53,921 nt of DNA from Candidatus Segetimicrobium genomatis (GTDB lineage Bacteria; Sysuimicrobiota; Sysuimicrobiia; Sysuimicrobiales; Segetimicrobiaceae): assembly GCA_005882275.1 (NCBI GenBank), contig VBAK01000113.1, positions 1-53,921 of the forward strand, written 5' to 3'. The notes beneath the pieces are model-generated. The model saw nothing but the letters and a program-made list of their open reading frames with translations. It searched no databases and had not been told where the DNA came from. Shown piece after piece: positions 23,399 to 31,126 of the stretch (within the stretch, counting starts at the first letter, position 1; the number at the start of each line of letters is the position of its first letter). Position numbers and translations under genes: made by a program.

Positions 23399-24306
23399 CG
23401 CAGCGTCTCCAGGTACGCCACGAGCTTCTGGATGTCGGCGTCGCTCAGATGGAAGTCGGGCATGAGGCTGCCGGGCTTCACGGCCTGGGGATCCTTGAGC
23501 CACCGGGCGAGATCGGCGGGGGTGTTCGGCATCAGGCCGGCGGCCAGCGTATCCCGGCCGGCGAGATGATTCAGATCCGGGCCGATCCCGGTCCCATGGC
23601 AGTTCGCGCAGGTGTCCTCGTGGTACAGGCTCGCGCCGACGACGGCATCCGGCGTCCGCGGCGGCGAAGGCGCCTGACGCTGCTGCTGCTGCCAGGCGGC
23701 GAACGCCTCCTCGGGTTCGGCGATCACGCGGATCCGCATCCACGCGTGCTGGACCCCGCAGAATTCCGCGCAGGCGCCGAGATACACTCCCGGCTGATCG
23801 GCCTCCAGCCAGACGTCGGTGGCGTGGCCGGGGGTCATATCCATCTTGCGGGTCAACGACGGGATCCAGAAGTCGTGGATCACATCGGCCGACTGGAGGT
23901 GGACGAGGAACATCCGGCGCACGGGAAGGTGGATCTCGTTCGCCGTCAGGATCCCCAATCCGGGGTACCCCACCTCCCACCACCACTGGTGCCCGGTCAC
24001 GACCAGATCGGGCAGGCGCCGGTCCGCCGGCGGATCGACGGCGCGCATGGTGGAGACCGTCGGGACGAAGATCACGAGCAGCAGGAGTGCGGCGGCGCCG
24101 ACCCACACGACCTCGATCCCCGGGCGGCCGGTGTCCGGGGCCGGATCACCCTGCCCGGGGCGGTGGCGGAACCGGATCGCGGCGACGATGATGATCCCGG
24201 CGACGATCGCAAAGACCGCGGCCCCGAGCGCCAGGACGAAGCGAAACAACTGGGCGGTTGCGGCCGCCTGCGGGGAAGCCGGGTTCCCGAATGGGCTGAT
24301 GGGCAT
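23395..24306 (-). CDS. ctaC: Cytochrome c oxidase subunit II with C-terminal cytochrome c
   Basis: 303 aa. Two N-terminal membrane helices (about 20-43 and 66-84) precede the CuA domain: GHQWWWEVGYP, the His of ADVIHDFWIP, and CAEFCGVQHAWM. A heme c domain follows (DTCANCHGTGIGPDL, Met in GLMPNT or SLMPDF), so this is a caa3-type subunit II that can take electrons from the bc complex without a soluble cytochrome. It is the first gene of the respiratory operon. No Shine-Dalgarno is visible before ATG 24306; the region upstream to the 6S RNA shows no clear promoter. Confidence 0.94.
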   Translation of the reverse strand: MPISPFGNPASPQAAATAQLFRFVLALGAAVFAIVAGIIIVAAIRFRHRPGQGDPAPDTGRPGIEVVWVGAAALLLLVIFVPTVSTMRAVDPPADRRLPDLVVTGHQWWWEVGYPGLGILTANEIHLPVRRMFLVHLQSADVIHDFWIPSLTRKMDMTPGHATDVWLEADQPGVYLGACAEFCGVQHAWMRIRVIAEPEEAFAAWQQQQRQAPSPPRTPDAVVGASLYHEDTCANCHGTGIGPDLNHLAGRDTLAAGLMPNTPADLARWLKDPQAVKPGSLMPDFHLSDADIQKLVAYLETLR

Positions 24307-24401
24307 GAGGCGTCAAGGCAACGCCGCGTCCACCCTGGATGGAGTGCCCGGTTGCAGTGATCCCCCTCCCGGGTATTCATCCTGTGCGCGGAAACGCCAA
24401 A

Positions 24402-24598
24402 GGCTCCCGCGATGCCGCCGCCCGCAGTTCTCGAACCCTTCCCCTGAAGGTGGGTGCCCTCCCGGGCGGCTTCAACGAGCCCCTCTGCCGGCCGTGTGGC
24501 CGCAGAGATCGCCGGGCCTGTTGGCCCCGTCCGGAGTCGGGCTCCCGTTGTAAAACTGTTGGATCGGAACTACGCGGCTTGCGCGCACCGCAGGAGCC
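24402..24598 (-). ncRNA. ssrS: 6S RNA
   Basis: A ~197-nt RNA gene on the minus strand. The ends pair perfectly: GGCTCCTGCG (24598-24589) with CGCGGGAGCC (24411-24402). The 5' side then has GTGCGCGCAAGC and the 3' side GGGTTCGAGAACTGCGGGCG and GGCGGCATCGC, which match the conserved 6S elements (GTTCGCAAGC and CTGCGGCGGCATC in E. coli). The central region can form the open bubble that mimics a promoter and captures housekeeping RNA polymerase. It is preceded by its own promoter and no open frame covers it convincingly. Recognition is by eye; a covariance-model search (Rfam 6S, RF00013) would settle it. Of the whole stretch 24307-24686, this and its promoter are the only content seen. Confidence 0.85.
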
Positions 24599-24604
24599 GG
24601 TTAG

Positions 24605-24635
24605 ATGATAGCACCGACGCGGACAGACCTGTCAA
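24605..24635 (-). promoter_or_regulatory. Promoter of the 6S RNA gene
   Basis: Perfect -35 TTGACA (24635-24630), 19-bp spacer, and extended -10 TGC-TATCAT (-10 box 24610-24605). Transcription would begin about 6 nt downstream, at the 5' end of the RNA's closing stem. Confidence 0.8.
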
Positions 24636-24686
24636 GGGGGAAACGAATCGAGCCTCTCTAAACTGCGACCGGGAGAGATCGTCGCG

Positions 24687-25100
24687 TCACGGCGTCAACC
24701 CCTCTCCTTCTGCCGCGGCCGCCAGCCGCGCGTCGTAGGATAATAGCGACAACTCCGGCAAATCGTCCTTCAAACTCATCGCCGCCGCCAGGTGCCACAA
24801 GTCCGCACCGCGCAGCGGCCATCTGGACGCAAGCGTCCGCATTCGCTTCCATTCCGGCGAGATCGTCACCCGCCGCCACGGCCCCGTATCCAGCGCTTCG
24901 CGCGCAGCCCGTACGAGCACCTGGGTCAGCATCCGTTCGCGTTCGATTCGCGCCAGCACCGCGTGGGTTTCAGCCCATGTCAAGGACGACAGCAGGTGCA
25001 AGCCATCATTGTGCGAACGCACAACGGCATCCTTGCTGTGCTGGTCCTGAAGAAGCGCCGACAGTACAGCCGAACTGTCCCAGTAGATTGGCCCGCTCAT
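24687..25100 (-). CDS. vapC: PIN-domain toxin (VapC family)
   Basis: 137 aa. The acidic residues of the PIN nuclease site are in YWDSSAVLSALL (Asp near residue 7), TWAETHAVL (Glu), GADLWHLAAAM (Asp) and LSYDARLAAAA (Asp). Such toxins cut specific RNAs. ATG 25100 overlaps the antitoxin stop (ATGA), giving the usual antitoxin-toxin order and coupling. It lies just upstream of the 6S RNA promoter. Confidence 0.9.
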   Translation of the reverse strand: MSGPIYWDSSAVLSALLQDQHSKDAVVRSHNDGLHLLSSLTWAETHAVLARIERERMLTQVLVRAAREALDTGPWRRVTISPEWKRMRTLASRWPLRGADLWHLAAAMSLKDDLPELSLLSYDARLAAAAEGEGLTP

Positions 25101-25405
25101 GTCCCCGGCCGCCGGTCCCGGTCTTCCTGGAGCCATTTCTGTGGCAGACCATCTTTGATCGGAAGCGGCGGAGGCAGGCGCCGGACATCACGGGGCGCCG
25201 GTTCGATGATGCCCTCGTCCTCAAGACGGCTGATTCGCTCCTCCAACGACAGGCGCGCCTTCTCGATCGGCACGAGTTTGGCGATGGGCGTGCCGCGTTC
25301 CGTAATGATCCATTCCCGGCCCTGCTGAACGTCCCGCAGGAGCCGGCTGAGGTGGGCCTTCGCCTCCCGCACCCCCGTTGACCGGACCTTCACGGCGGCC
25401 ACCAT
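25097..25405 (-). CDS. vapB: Phd/YefM-type antitoxin
   Basis: 102 aa. The N-terminus VREAKAHLSRLLRDVQQG with WIITERGTPIAKLVP is a typical Phd/YefM DNA-binding fold; the C-terminal part (RISRLEDEGIIEPAP) would wrap the toxin. It neutralises the PIN toxin and represses the operon. ATG 25405 is used, with GTG 25402 and 25393 as alternatives; there is only a poorly spaced AGAGG before it. A 21-bp palindrome overlaps its promoter. Confidence 0.88.
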   Translation of the reverse strand: MVAAVKVRSTGVREAKAHLSRLLRDVQQGREWIITERGTPIAKLVPIEKARLSLEERISRLEDEGIIEPAPRDVRRLPPPLPIKDGLPQKWLQEDRDRRPGT

Positions 25406-25421
25406 CCTCTGTAGTTTAAGC

Positions 25422-25462
25422 GACTACATTACAAATGTAGTCCTTAAGACCACAATTGTCAA
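25422..25462 (-). promoter_or_regulatory. Toxin-antitoxin promoter with palindromic operator
   Basis: TTGACA (25462-25457), 17-bp spacer, TACATT (25439-25434). The perfect palindrome GACTACATT-TGT-AATGTAGTC (25442-25422) covers the -10 box, and flanking TTAAG/CTTAA extend the symmetry. Binding of the antitoxin complex here would block transcription. Confidence 0.8.
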
Positions 25463-25611
25463 TGGTTATGACCGCCGCGATCACCTAGGGCCCGGACGCG
25501 ACGACCTTGACCGCCCGTGGCGCCCAGAGCTCGAAGTGCGAGCCGACGCCGATGCTTGCTTCCGTAATGACGCCCTAAGAACGCTTCCCAATGGCGTTTG
25601 GTTCGCCACGT

Positions 25612-25977
25612 TTACGCCGGCTGAAACAGTTCGACCGGATTCCCTGAGGGGTCCTCGAGCAGGATCTGCTTCCCGCCAGGCCCGGTCACAATATCGTTGC
25701 GGAACCTTATCCCTGCCTTCTTCAGCCGGGCGACCGTCGCGGGCAGGTCGGCCACCTGGATGACAATTCGATTCCACCCGCCGGGCTCCGGCCGGCGCCC
25801 GTCTGGCATTGCCCGGGCTGCGGACGATTCCGGTCCGCTAAGCCAGAGGTCGAGGTCATCCTTCGACACCATGGCGAACGGCGGACCAAGGCGCTGCTTC
25901 AGGACAAAGCCGAGGCTCGATGAGTAGAACGTCACAGCAGCATCCACATCTTTGACGAGATACCTGGCGATGGCCAT
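25612..25977 (-). CDS. VOC-family (glyoxalase/bleomycin-resistance-like) protein
   Basis: 121 aa. It contains two beta-alpha-beta-beta-beta units: ARYLVKDVDAAVTFYSSSLG at the N-terminus and RIVIQVADLPATVARLKKAG in the second half, ending LLEDPSGNPVELFQPA. The final Glu is a usual metal ligand, but the first His position is absent, so enzymatic function is uncertain. GGGGGG lies upstream of the ATG. The 169 nt between it and the antitoxin promoter (25443-25611) hold no recognised gene, only a short open stretch that may be a gene remnant. Confidence 0.85.
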   Translation of the reverse strand: MAIARYLVKDVDAAVTFYSSSLGFVLKQRLGPPFAMVSKDDLDLWLSGPESSAARAMPDGRRPEPGGWNRIVIQVADLPATVARLKKAGIRFRNDIVTGPGGKQILLEDPSGNPVELFQPA

Positions 25978-26035
25978 GCCGCGCCCCCCTTCAGCTCATG
26001 AGTATACTCTTGGTGTTCGCGGCGGACTCGCCCCA

Positions 26036-26065
26036 TAGACATGCCCAGAGACAGTCGGTTATTGT
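26036..26065 (+). promoter_or_regulatory. Promoter of the cyclase gene, leaderless start
   Basis: TAGACA (26036-26041), 18-bp spacer, TATTGT (26060-26065), then 6 nt and the ATG at 26072. No ribosome-binding site is seen. Confidence 0.5.
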
Positions 26066-26071
26066 TGGGGC

Positions 26072-27358
26072 ATGCCCCGGCTTTCCACCAGCAAGCGGGC
26101 CGGCCTCCCGGACAGGGCGTTCGCCTACATCGACGCCCGCGGCCGGAGGCGCCTGCCCATTCACGATGTGGCGCACGTGCGAAACGCGCTCGCCCGGTTC
26201 AACCAGGTGATCTTCGAGGACGACGGCGCCCGGGAGCGCGCCCGCAAGCGGCTGCTGAATGCGGCCAAGAAGTACGGCATCGTGCCCATCGGCTTCATCA
26301 CCGGCCAGCTCGCGGAAGAGCAGCGGCATGCGGCGGCGGGCCGCCTGGTGATCGAGCTGGGCCGGCACGGGGCGCCGGGCGACCTCGAACAGCGCCTGCG
26401 CAGGGTCCTCCGCGATCCGACCCTGACGGTCCTCTACTGGTCGGAGGCATCCGGGGCCTACCTCGATGGCGCGGGGAAGCCGGTCCCGCTCCCCGCCGAA
26501 GAGGACCGGCGGATGGTGACCTATCTGGAACGCCAAGGCCGGCCTATGACGGCGCTCGTGCACGATCCGGCCGTGCTCGACGATCCGGATCTGACCGAGA
26601 CCGTGCTGGCCGCCGTGCGCTTCGTTGTCGAACGTGAACGGGCGTACGGGCAGGTCCGCGCAACCGCCACCGACGCCTCAGCGCTCCCCACCGGGTTTGT
26701 GACCCTCCTGATGGCCGATATCGAGCGGTCCACCGCGCTGCTCGGCCGGCTGGGGGACCGCTACCGCGATCTCTTGAACGATCTCCGAGGCATTCTTCGG
26801 ACGGCGGTGTCGCGGGCAGGCGGGCGGGAGATCGACGCCCGCGCCGACGAGTTCTTCGCGGTCTTCGAGCGGGCCGGCGGCGCCGTCGAGGCCGCGGTGG
26901 CCGTCCAGCGGGCGCTCGGCGGGCGGGGCTGGCCGGACCATCTCGACGTCCGGGTCCGCATCGGGATCCACAGCGGGCGCCCCACCCTCACCGATGTCGG
27001 CTACATCGGTCTGGCGGTCCACACGGCGGCTCGGGTCTGCGCCGCGGCCCACGGGGGGCAGATCGTCGTTTCCGGCGACACCAAAGACGCGGTCGCGGAC
27101 TCGACGCGGGCCGGCGTGCGCTTCCGGAGTCTGGGCCGTCACCGCCTGCCCGGCCTTCCGGACCCGGCGGCGCTCTTCCAGATCGACGCGGACGGACTGC
27201 CCTCGGCGCTCCCGCCGCCGGCGACGCGGGGCCGCACCTCGCGCCCCCGCGGCTCGTCCGCGGCGGATCCCGCGCGCCCTAGGGCGGCGGCATCTTCAAC
27301 CGGATATGCGCCTCGTCGAGCGCGGCGGGGTCGACGGTCGACGGCGCGCCGGTCATGA
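26072..27358 (+). CDS. Class III adenylate/guanylate cyclase with an N-terminal DUF6582-like segment
   Basis: 428 aa. Residues 1-75 contain FAYIDARGRRRLPIHDVAHV and RNALARFNQV, resembling the DUF6582-type segment. Residues 85-195 resemble the signal-input part of certain histidine kinases (LTVLYWSEASGAYLD, RPMTALVHDP). The cyclase domain begins about residue 208: first metal Asp in LLMADIERSTALLG, second in ARADEFFAVFE (usually GDG), and VRIGIHSGRP, GYIGLAVHTAARVCAAA. The base-specifying residues cannot be assigned by eye. The last ~25 residues are basic, low-complexity, and overlap the 3' end of aspS on the other strand by 80 nt; this tail is possibly an extension after loss of an earlier stop. 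Confidence 0.85.
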   Translation: MPRLSTSKRAGLPDRAFAYIDARGRRRLPIHDVAHVRNALARFNQVIFEDDGARERARKRLLNAAKKYGIVPIGFITGQLAEEQRHAAAGRLVIELGRHGAPGDLEQRLRRVLRDPTLTVLYWSEASGAYLDGAGKPVPLPAEEDRRMVTYLERQGRPMTALVHDPAVLDDPDLTETVLAAVRFVVERERAYGQVRATATDASALPTGFVTLLMADIERSTALLGRLGDRYRDLLNDLRGILRTAVSRAGGREIDARADEFFAVFERAGGAVEAAVAVQRALGGRGWPDHLDVRVRIGIHSGRPTLTDVGYIGLAVHTAARVCAAAHGGQIVVSGDTKDAVADSTRAGVRFRSLGRHRLPGLPDPAALFQIDADGLPSALPPPATRGRTSRPRGSSAADPARPRAAASSTGYAPRRARRGRRSTARRS

Positions 27359-29063
27359 GATCCGCCCCGCTCTGCGTCTTGGGAAACGCGATGACCTCGC
27401 GGATCGTCTCCAGCCCCGCCAGCACCATCACGGCCCGGTCCAACCCGAAGGCGATGCCGCCGTGGGGAGGCGCCCCATACCGGAACGCCTCCAGGAGGAA
27501 CCCGAACCGGTCCCGAGCCTGCTCGGGGGAGATCCCCAGAATCTGAAACAACCTGGACTGCATCTCCTGCTGGTGGATCCGGATGCTCCCCCCGCCCAGT
27601 TCCACGCCGTTCAAGACCAGGTCGTAGGCCTTGGCCCGCGCGCGGAGCGGGCTATGCTCCAGCAGCGGGAGATCCTCGTCCAGCGGCGCCGTAAACGGAT
27701 GGTGCACCGCGACCAGGCGGCCCGACTCCTGGCTGTGCTCCAGCAGCGGAAATTCCATCACCCACACGAACGCGAGGCGGTCACCGAGCAGCCCGCGCGA
27801 GCGGGCCAGGTCGAGCCGGAGCCGGCCGAGCGCGAGGCTCGACTGCCGCGGTTCGCCGGCTACCAGCAGCAGCAGGTCGCCCTCCGCCGCCTCAAACCGT
27901 TCCCGCAGCGCCGCGAGGCGGTCCGAGGGAAGGTACCGGGAGGCGGGGCCGCGCGAGCCGTTCCGGTCGAGGTGCACGGGCAGCAGCCCCTGCGCGCCCG
28001 CGGCCCGCGCCGCCTCTTCCAGTTGCTGCACCTCCCGCCGGCTCAACTCCGCCGCCTTCGGCACGCAGATCCCGCGGACGGCGCCGCCTGCTTCGACCGT
28101 CCTGGCGAAGACCTGGAACTCGCTGTGGCGCAGCAGGTCCGAGCAGTCGACGACCGGCATGGAGAACCGCAGGTCGGGCTTGTCGGTCCCGTAGCGGTCC
28201 ATCGCTTCGGCGTAGGTCATCCGGGGAAACGGGGTGGTGACCGTGATCCCGAGGGCGTCCCGCACCACCGCGGCGACCATCGCCTCGGTGGCCCGGACGA
28301 CGTCCTCGATGCCGACGAACGACATCTCGACGTCGATCTGCGTGAACTCCGGCTGCCGGTCCGCGCGGCCGTCCTCGTCCCGGAAGCAGCGGACGATCTG
28401 AAAGTACCGCTCGACCCCCCCGACCATCAGCAGCTGCTTGAAGAGTTGGGGGGACTGCGGGAGGACATAGAACTTGCCCGGGTGGAGACGGCTGGGCACC
28501 AGGAAATCGCGCGCTCCTTCCGGGGTGCTCTTGATCAGCATGGGGGTCTCGACCTCGAGGAACCCCGCCGCGCTCAGGTGGTCGCGGACGGCCTTGGTGA
28601 GGCGGTGGCGGAGCGCGAGGTGGCGGTACATCACCGGCCGGCGGAGATCGAGGTACCGGTACGTGAGCCGCAGCGCTTCGTCCACCTCGACCTCATCGGC
28701 GATCGGAAACGGCGGCGTCTCCGCCGGGTTCAAGATGCGAAGATCCCGCACCCGCACCTCGACCTCGCCGGTCGGAATCTTTGGGTTGACCGTTCCGGCG
28801 GGCCGCGCGGCCACGCTCCCCCGGACCGCCACGACGTACTCGCTCCGCACCTGGGCGGCGGCGGCCGCCGCGGCGGGCGCGTCCTGGGGAGTGAAGACGA
28901 CCTGGGTGACGCCCTCGCGGTCGCGGAGATCGACGAAGATGAGGCCCCCGAGATCGCGCCGGGTCTGAACCCATCCCATCAGCGTGACCTCCCGCCCCAC
29001 ATCGGCGCGGCGGAGGCTCCCGTTGCTGTGGGTCCGCCGCCAGTCGCCAAGCCCGCCGGTCAT
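27279..29063 (-). CDS. aspS: Aspartyl-tRNA synthetase
   Basis: 594 aa, bacterial-type AspRS. It has an N-terminal OB-fold (LMGWVQTRRDLGGLIFVDLR), motif 2 (YFQIVRCFRDEDGRADRQPE), the GAD insertion domain, and motif 3 (GIAFGLDRAVMVLAG). It charges tRNA-Asp. ATG 29063 overlaps the hisS stop (ATGA), so the two synthetases are translationally coupled, a common pair. Because asnS is present in the window, strict Asp specificity is likely but cannot be proven from sequence. Confidence 0.96.
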   Translation of the reverse strand: MTGGLGDWRRTHSNGSLRRADVGREVTLMGWVQTRRDLGGLIFVDLRDREGVTQVVFTPQDAPAAAAAAAQVRSEYVVAVRGSVAARPAGTVNPKIPTGEVEVRVRDLRILNPAETPPFPIADEVEVDEALRLTYRYLDLRRPVMYRHLALRHRLTKAVRDHLSAAGFLEVETPMLIKSTPEGARDFLVPSRLHPGKFYVLPQSPQLFKQLLMVGGVERYFQIVRCFRDEDGRADRQPEFTQIDVEMSFVGIEDVVRATEAMVAAVVRDALGITVTTPFPRMTYAEAMDRYGTDKPDLRFSMPVVDCSDLLRHSEFQVFARTVEAGGAVRGICVPKAAELSRREVQQLEEAARAAGAQGLLPVHLDRNGSRGPASRYLPSDRLAALRERFEAAEGDLLLLVAGEPRQSSLALGRLRLDLARSRGLLGDRLAFVWVMEFPLLEHSQESGRLVAVHHPFTAPLDEDLPLLEHSPLRARAKAYDLVLNGVELGGGSIRIHQQEMQSRLFQILGISPEQARDRFGFLLEAFRYGAPPHGGIAFGLDRAVMVLAGLETIREVIAFPKTQSGADLMTGAPSTVDPAALDEAHIRLKMPPP

Positions 29064-30340
29064 GCGCGCGCCCTCTGCGCGGTCCGAGACCGCAGCCGGG
29101 CCGCCAGGACCTCCGGGAGGCCGGCGATCGCCACCTCTTCCTGCGTCCCCGTCGCCATCTCGCGCACGCCGGCCACGCCCCGCCGGATCTCGTCCTCCCC
29201 CAGCACGACCACGTAGATCGCGCCGAGCCGGTCCGCCTGCTTCATCTGCGCGCGGAGCCCGCGGGCCATCACGTCGACGTCCACCGCGATGCCGGCTCCG
29301 CGCAGGCGGTCCGCCAGGGCGAGCGCAGGGGCGGTGTGCGCGCCGGCCGTGGCGATGTAGGCGTCCAGCCGCTGATCTGCCGGCGGCGCCAGGCCCTCCT
29401 GCTCGAGCGCCAGGAGCAGCCGCTCGATCCCCAACCCGAACCCCACGCCCGGCGTCGGACGGCCGCCGAGCTGCTCGGCCAGCCCATCGTACCGGCCCCC
29501 GCCGAAGATCGCGTTCTGGGCGCCCAGGTTTCCGGAGTAGACCTCGGCCGCCGTTCGCGTGTAGTAGTCGAGCCCGCGCACGATGTGCGGATCCAGCGCG
29601 TACCGGATGCCGGCCGCATCCAGGTGAGCCTGCACGCCGTCGAAGTGGGCCCGGCAGGCGTCGTCGAGGTAGGAGAGGATCTGCGGGGCCCCCCGGACGA
29701 TCCGCTGATCCGTCTTGCAGTCGAGCAGGCGCAGCGGGTTCGTCTCGAAGCGCCGCTGACAGTCCGCGCACATCTCACCGAGGTGCGGCCTGAAGTAGTC
29801 CTGCAGCGCCCGGATGTACCCGGGCCGGCAGACCGCGTCGCCGACGCTGTTGAGGTGCACCGTCACGTCCCTGAGGCCGAGGGCTTCGACGAGGCGCACC
29901 CCCAGGCTCAGCACCTCGGCATCCGCCGCCGGGTCCGGGCTGCCGATCACTTCCGCGCCGAACTGCGTGTGCTGCCGGTACCGGCCGAGCTGCGGCCGGT
30001 CGTAGCGGAAGATCGGGCAGATATAGTAGACCTTGACGGGCAGTCCGGCGGCCCCCAGGTTGTGCTCGAGGAACGCGCGCATCACCGGCGCGGTTCCCTC
30101 GGCGCGCAGCGTCAGGCTCCGCTCGCCCCGGTCCAAAAACGTATACATCTCCTTGTCAACAATGTCCGTTCCGGCGCCCACCCCGCGCAGGAACACTTCG
30201 GTGTGCTCGACGACCGGCGTGCGGATCTCCTGATAGCCGTACCGGCGCGCCAGGTCCCGGATCTGCGCCTCGACGCGATGCCAGCGGCCGACCTGCGCCG
30301 GCAAGATGTCCTGCATCCCCCGGGGCGCCTTGATGTCCAT
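29060..30340 (-). CDS. hisS: Histidyl-tRNA synthetase
   Basis: 426 aa, class II. Motif 1 lies around GWHRVEAQIRDLARRYGY, motif 2 is YYICPIFRYDRPQLGRYRQH, and the histidine A/B motifs are DPHIVRGLDYYTRTA and GGGRYDGLAEQLGG. The C-terminal anticodon domain has IYVVVLGEDEI. It charges tRNA-His. GGAGG lies 9 nt upstream of the ATG. An intrinsic terminator ends 29 nt upstream, so hisS transcription must either initiate within this short gap or read through it. Confidence 0.96.
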   Translation of the reverse strand: MDIKAPRGMQDILPAQVGRWHRVEAQIRDLARRYGYQEIRTPVVEHTEVFLRGVGAGTDIVDKEMYTFLDRGERSLTLRAEGTAPVMRAFLEHNLGAAGLPVKVYYICPIFRYDRPQLGRYRQHTQFGAEVIGSPDPAADAEVLSLGVRLVEALGLRDVTVHLNSVGDAVCRPGYIRALQDYFRPHLGEMCADCQRRFETNPLRLLDCKTDQRIVRGAPQILSYLDDACRAHFDGVQAHLDAAGIRYALDPHIVRGLDYYTRTAAEVYSGNLGAQNAIFGGGRYDGLAEQLGGRPTPGVGFGLGIERLLLALEQEGLAPPADQRLDAYIATAGAHTAPALALADRLRGAGIAVDVDVMARGLRAQMKQADRLGAIYVVVLGEDEIRRGVAGVREMATGTQEEVAIAGLPEVLAARLRSRTAQRARA

Positions 30341-30368
30341 GCCGTATAGCCTCCGTTCCGGCTGCGAT

Positions 30369-30410
30369 AAAAAACCCGTCCGGTGAGGCTACTTCCTCAC
30401 CATCGACGGG
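30369..30410 (-). terminator. Intrinsic terminator after the membrane-protein gene
   Basis: Minus strand: CCCGTC-GAT-GGTGAGG, loop AAGTAG, CCTCACC-GG-ACGGG, then TTTTTT. The stop codon of the membrane-protein gene (30389-30391) is in the loop. This is the strongest terminator in the window. Confidence 0.88.
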
Positions 30411-31126
30411 AAGGATTCTTCGCCGCTCTCGCCCGGCCTCATCGGGCCGGCCGAGGTGCGCACATTGTACCCGCCGGCGTCCGCGCCTGTCAAATTCGCC
30501 GCGGTGGCGCGCTGGACGCTCCAGGCGGCCCCGAAGGCGCCGCCGAAGACCACCGCGAGGAAGAACGCCACCACCTCGGCGCGATCCAGCACGTACGCGG
30601 CGGCCAGCACCCATCCCCGGGCGCGCAGCCACGCCGCGCCTCCCACGAGCACCACGATGGGGAATGCCGCAGCGCGCAGCCGGGGCGACTGCAGCAGACG
30701 GCCGGCGGCGAGCAGCCACCCCCCGACGAGGAGCCCCCCGCACCCGAGGATCAACGTTTGAGGCAGCGTCCGCGCGAGCATCCCCACCACCGGCGCCGGC
30801 AGCCGCCGGATCAGGGCCAGGACGAAGGTCGACGCGGCGAGCAGCACCAGGAGCGTGCCGGCCACGCTGCCGGCGACCCCCCGCCGCACCGGCGCCGGGC
30901 GCGGGGCCGCCAGCCGGGCGACGATCGCGCCCTGGGCGGCGGGCGCGAGCAACAGCAGGACCGGGATCAGCACCCAGGTCAGCGCGTCCCAGCTGGAATG
31001 CGGGAACAGATCCAGGAACGCCCGCAGCCACCCGATCCGCGCGGCGGCGGCCAGCCCCCACACGCCGGTCCCTCCCGCGGCGGCCCCGCACGCGGCGAGT
31101 TCCCAGAATTCCAGACGCCGGGTCAT
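30389..31126 (-). CDS. Hypothetical multi-pass membrane protein
   Basis: 245 aa. About six hydrophobic segments are visible, for example ALTWVLIPVLLLLAPAAQGA, AGSVAGTLLVLLAASTFVLA and VVAFFLAVVFGGAFGAAWSV. No known motif was recognised. It starts at the ATG overlapping the dtd stop (ATGA), and its stop is inside the terminator hairpin, so the reading frame is well supported. The C-terminal 40 residues are hydrophilic. Placement between dtd and hisS suggests only co-transcription, not function. Confidence 0.7.
   Translation of the reverse strand: MTRRLEFWELAACGAAAGGTGVWGLAAAARIGWLRAFLDLFPHSSWDALTWVLIPVLLLLAPAAQGAIVARLAAPRPAPVRRGVAGSVAGTLLVLLAASTFVLALIRRLPAPVVGMLARTLPQTLILGCGGLLVGGWLLAAGRLLQSPRLRAAAFPIVVLVGGAAWLRARGWVLAAAYVLDRAEVVAFFLAVVFGGAFGAAWSVQRATAANLTGADAGGYNVRTSAGPMRPGESGEESFPSMVRK

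Noticed and set aside
24072..24380. 102-aa minus-strand frame overlapping coxB
   Set aside because: It is out of frame with the coxB membrane helices and shows only basic low-complexity sequence.
25481..25777. Possible 98-aa gene on the minus strand
   Set aside because: It overlaps the VOC gene in another frame and has shadow-like composition with no start signal.
30341..30388. T-box leader for hisS-aspS
   Set aside because: The upstream gap is far too short and no T-box sequence (AGGGTGGNACCGCG-like) is present.
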